A stretch of DNA of 5,978 nucleotides from an uncultured Coriobacteriaceae bacterium. Lineage in GTDB: Bacteria; Actinomycetota; Coriobacteriia; Coriobacteriales; Atopobiaceae. The stretch spans positions 1 to 5,978 of the forward strand of contig CACXZL010000124.1 of NCBI GenBank assembly GCA_902772085.1. Direction: 5' to 3'. Shown here piece after piece: positions 3,465-5,978 of this stretch (position 1 is its first letter; each line of letters begins with the position of its first letter). Position numbers and translations under genes: made by a program. A model generated the notes under the pieces. The model was not told the DNA's origin, made no database searches, and saw only the letters and a list, made by a program, of their open reading frames with translations.

Positions 3465-5825
3465 ATGACCCAAACGTACGAACTCGTAGAATGGACGCTC
3501 GACGGAAAGACCGTGTGCGTGCCGCATGATGCGATGTTGGGAGAGAGGCGTTCGGCGGATGCGCCCACCGGCAACGCAGGCGCATATTTCCACGGCGGCG
3601 TGTATCGATACACGCGCGAGATCACGGCGCCGCAAAACCTGGACCGCAAGCGTGTAATGCTCGAGTTTGAGGGGGTCATGGGACGCGCTTCCGTGTACGT
3701 GGACGGCAAGCGACTGGCGAGCCACGCCTACGGCTATACGGGCTTTGCGGTGGACATCTCCAGGGCGCTTGAGGCGGGCATGACCTCTACGGTGGAAGTC
3801 GTGGCAGACAACTCCGCCCAGCCAAACTCCCGGTGGTATGCCGGCAGCGGCCTCTACAGACCGGTGCGGCTCGTGGTACAGGACGAGAACCGCATAGCGC
3901 GCGGAGGCATCGCCATCACCACCGAGTGCACAAACCCCGCGCGCATACGCGTGCAGACGACGGTGGAAGGTCAGGGCACGCCATATGTGCGCATCGAGCG
4001 CGACGGCCGCGCGGTGGCAGGGCGCAGCGGCTCCGACGTGCGCCTCGGGATCCCCGGCGCCCGTCTCTGGTCGGCAGAGAACCCCTGCCTCTATACCTGT
4101 CACGTGCTTCTGCGCGACGACAAGGGCGCGCTGCTTGACGAGGCGCGCGTGCCTTTTGGCATACGCAAGCTGGAATGGGGCACGAGCGGTCTCCTGGTGA
4201 ACGGAGAGCCCGTGAAGCTGCGCGGCGGCTGCATCCATCACGACAACGGCATCCTCGGCGCGACCGATCTACCCGCCGCAAGCAGGCGCAAGGTGGCCAT
4301 CCTCAAGCAGTGGGGGTTCAACGCAATTCGCAGTTCCCACAACCCGATGAGCGAGAGCATGCTCGCCGCCTGCGACGAGCTCGGCATGTACGTGCTCGAC
4401 GAATACGCTGACATGTGGTATCGCCACAAGAATCCCTACGACTACGCCAACGACTACGAGGCAAACCATGCGGCTGACCTCGCCGCCATGGTGCAGAAGG
4501 ACCGCAACCATCCGTGCGTGATCATGTATTCCATCGGCAACGAAAACGCCGAGCCCGTGGAGGACCTAGGCGTGCTCACCGCCCGGTTGCTCGCGACTAC
4601 CGTGCGGCGTCTCGACCCCACCCGACCCGTGACGGCAGGGGTGAACCCGACGATTCTTTTTGCGGCCGGACTGGGAATCGACTCGTTCAACGGCGAGGGA
4701 GATGCAAGCGGCGAGACGGGACGAAGCGCAGGCGGAAAGGTGGGACGATCCTCAGGCGACAAGGTGGCTCCCACTGCAAACGCAAGCCTCGCCTACAACA
4801 CTTACGTCGCAAAGATGGGCGACGTGATGGAGCGCATGGCCGGTACCCACGCCGTGGGCCGCGCCGTCGCGCCGTTTCTCGACGAGCTCGACATCGCCGG
4901 CTACAACTACGCCACCCGCAGGTACAAGCGCGATCTACGACGGCACCCCGAGCGTCTGGTATATGGCAGCGAGACCATGCCGTACGCGCTTGCGCGCAAC
5001 TGGCGACTTGTGGAATCCGACCCGCGCATTATCGGCGACTTCATGTGGACGAGCTGGGACTATCTCGGCGAGTGCAGCCTTGCGGCGTGGTCGGACGACC
5101 CCACGCCCGTAAGCAAGCCCTACCCGTGGCTCTGCGCGGACACGGGGGCACTAGACCTCATAGGCGACCCCAACGGCGAGGCCGCACTCGCCCGGACGGT
5201 ATGGGGCACTTCGGACGAGCCGCTGCTCTACGTCCGACCCGTAGATCTGCCGCAGCCACACACTGCACCTTGGCGAGGTACGAACTCGATTCCCTGCTGG
5301 AGTTGGCGCGGCTGCGAGGGACAACAGGCAACGGTAGAGGTCTATACGCGAGCGCCCATTGCGAAGCTGTATCTGAACGGTCGGCATATGGGAACGAGGC
5401 GCGTACGCGACTTTCATGCAAACTTCCGGTTGCGCTATGAGCCGGGCGAGCTCATGGCCGTATCGTGCACGTCATCGGGACTGGAACTCGGACGCGCCAC
5501 GCTCTACAGCGGACAAGGGTCGTTGAGGCTTCGCGTTGCGACGGAAATGATTGACGGCAAGGTGGGTTTCGTGCGCGTCGATGCCGTAGACATGGCGGGC
5601 GTCGTGGAAGGCACCATAAACGACGAGGTCACGGTACGCGTGCGAGGCGGCAAGCTGCTGGCTTTTGGCAGTTCAGCCCAAAAGAGCGAGCGCTCGTACC
5701 TCTCCGGGACGTTCCCTTTGCGTTATGGTCGGGGACTGGCCATCGTGCAACTTGGCGAAGGCGGCCCGTGTACAGTCTCCGCCTCCGCGCCACGCATTTC
5801 CTCGGGCTACCTTATCCTCGGCTAA
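3465..5825 (+). CDS. Glycoside hydrolase family 2, beta-galactosidase-like
   Basis: A complete 786-residue retaining glycosidase, probably releasing beta-linked galactose (or a related sugar) from oligosaccharides. No signal peptide is visible, so it likely acts in the cytoplasm. Order: N-terminal sugar-binding jelly roll (about 1-138; VPHDAM 19-24, GASVYVDGK-like turn, SGLYRPVRL 128-136); Ig-like domain (140-235); TIM barrel from about 240, with LRGGCIHHD (252-260), FNAIRSSHNP (285-294) and DELGMYVLDE (304-313). IMYSIGNENAEP gives acid/base Glu360; VYGSET gives nucleophile Glu503; FMWTSWDYLGE (526-536) follows. A GH2 C5/DUF4982-type domain covers about 585-680 and a last beta-sandwich about 685-786. 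Length and architecture match gut Lachnospiraceae/Actinobacteria GH2 enzymes. An unusual Gly-rich repeated insert occupies residues 410-438. The glucuronidase N-x-K motif is not evident. Substrate specificity within GH2 is inferred only. Confidence 0.93.
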   Translation: MTQTYELVEWTLDGKTVCVPHDAMLGERRSADAPTGNAGAYFHGGVYRYTREITAPQNLDRKRVMLEFEGVMGRASVYVDGKRLASHAYGYTGFAVDISRALEAGMTSTVEVVADNSAQPNSRWYAGSGLYRPVRLVVQDENRIARGGIAITTECTNPARIRVQTTVEGQGTPYVRIERDGRAVAGRSGSDVRLGIPGARLWSAENPCLYTCHVLLRDDKGALLDEARVPFGIRKLEWGTSGLLVNGEPVKLRGGCIHHDNGILGATDLPAASRRKVAILKQWGFNAIRSSHNPMSESMLAACDELGMYVLDEYADMWYRHKNPYDYANDYEANHAADLAAMVQKDRNHPCVIMYSIGNENAEPVEDLGVLTARLLATTVRRLDPTRPVTAGVNPTILFAAGLGIDSFNGEGDASGETGRSAGGKVGRSSGDKVAPTANASLAYNTYVAKMGDVMERMAGTHAVGRAVAPFLDELDIAGYNYATRRYKRDLRRHPERLVYGSETMPYALARNWRLVESDPRIIGDFMWTSWDYLGECSLAAWSDDPTPVSKPYPWLCADTGALDLIGDPNGEAALARTVWGTSDEPLLYVRPVDLPQPHTAPWRGTNSIPCWSWRGCEGQQATVEVYTRAPIAKLYLNGRHMGTRRVRDFHANFRLRYEPGELMAVSCTSSGLELGRATLYSGQGSLRLRVATEMIDGKVGFVRVDAVDMAGVVEGTINDEVTVRVRGGKLLAFGSSAQKSERSYLSGTFPLRYGRGLAIVQLGEGGPCTVSASAPRISSGYLILG
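4692..4778 (+). repeat. In-frame degenerate tandem repeat inside the GH2 gene
   Basis: Four consecutive units each start with GGCGA or GGCGG and are 18, 21, 24 and 24 nt long: GEGDAS, GETGRSA, GGKVGRSS and GDKVAPTA (residues 410-438). Lengths are multiples of three. The insert sits in a barrel loop between the acid/base and nucleophile glutamates, where related enzymes carry a shorter variable linker. Confidence 0.6.
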
Positions 5826-5846
5826 GGATCGGCAACAATACAACTT

Positions 5847-5888
5847 GGCCGGACCAGACAAGGGGACAGTCACTTGTCTGGTCCGGCC
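5847..5888. terminator. Perfect 16-bp hairpin after the GH2 gene
   Basis: GGCCGGACCAGACAAG (5847-5862) pairs perfectly with CTTGTCTGGTCCGGCC (5873-5888) around a 10-nt loop (GGGACAGTCA). It lies 21 nt after the GH2 stop and would be very stable. No T-run follows on either strand, so it is not a textbook intrinsic terminator; it may be a rho-assisted terminator, mRNA-stabilising hairpin or part of a dispersed palindromic repeat. Confidence 0.6.
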
Positions 5889-5978
5889 CCACTTGTGCGC
5901 TTAGCCGTTGCTCAATATGCCAACGCAGGCCTAACAGGGGTCATTCGGACGTCATGCCGCCAGATGGCCGATGCCGGC
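5889..5978. other. Right-edge intergenic sequence, no gene seen
   Basis: The last 90 bases hold no supported start. ATG 5954 has no ribosome binding site at usable distance. A minus-strand frame is open from the edge to TGA at 5914-5912 (21 codons) and could be the end of a converging gene, but it is too short to judge. Confidence 0.4.

Noticed and set aside
3195..4241. 348-codon minus-strand open frame
   Set aside because: It lies antisense to the GH2 gene and the small-protein gene, has His/Ala/Arg-rich shadow composition and no recognisable domain.
4514..5440. 308-codon plus-strand open frame
   Set aside because: An alternative-frame shadow inside the GH2 gene; Arg-rich with no motif.
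5954..5978. Start of a new plus-strand gene at the right edge
   Set aside because: Only eight codons are visible and the AGGGG upstream is too far (13 nt) to support a start.

Overview
The window is GC-rich and bacterial. Strong AGGAGG-type ribosome binding sites, the small ECF sigma/anti-sigma pair and a gut-type GH2 glycosidase suggest a high-GC gut or oral actinomycete, most likely Coriobacteriia (Olsenella/Collinsella-like). That placement is inference from style; no taxonomic marker gene is present.

Left part, minus strand (1-1335). An ECF-type sigma-70 factor gene (661-1161) overlaps by 8 nt the start of a second gene that runs off the left edge (668 to 1). The second product is Ala/Gly-rich and carries a short anti-sigma-like segment, so the pair probably forms a sigma/anti-sigma operon. 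A divergent regulatory region (1162-1492) separates it from a plus-strand TetR-family regulator (1493-2020), which has a candidate palindromic operator upstream.

Middle (2021-3183). Right after the TetR gene lies the C-terminal ~110 residues of a GH31 alpha-glucosidase/alpha-xylosidase without its catalytic barrel, i.e. a gene remnant. Then come ~390 bp of very GC-rich DNA with no convincing gene but with a degenerate array of hairpins: CGGAC...GTCCG boundary motifs recur in alternating orientation at roughly 35-bp steps. This is the least explained structure in the window. Two strong hairpin terminators (2788-2830 and 2907-2950) close the region. They are followed by a 25/26-bp direct repeat and a promoter-like sequence.

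Right part (3184-5978). A 67-residue single-span membrane protein of unknown function is followed after 77 nt by a complete 786-residue GH2 beta-galactosidase-like enzyme (3465-5825). A palindromic operator candidate and a TATACT -10 box lie in that gap. A perfect 16-bp hairpin (5847-5888) ends the unit. The last 90 bases show no supportable gene.

Functionally the window looks like an accessory carbohydrate-use locus (GH2 enzyme, decayed GH31 gene, TetR regulator) next to an ECF sigma signalling operon. No transporter or mobile-element gene is visible.
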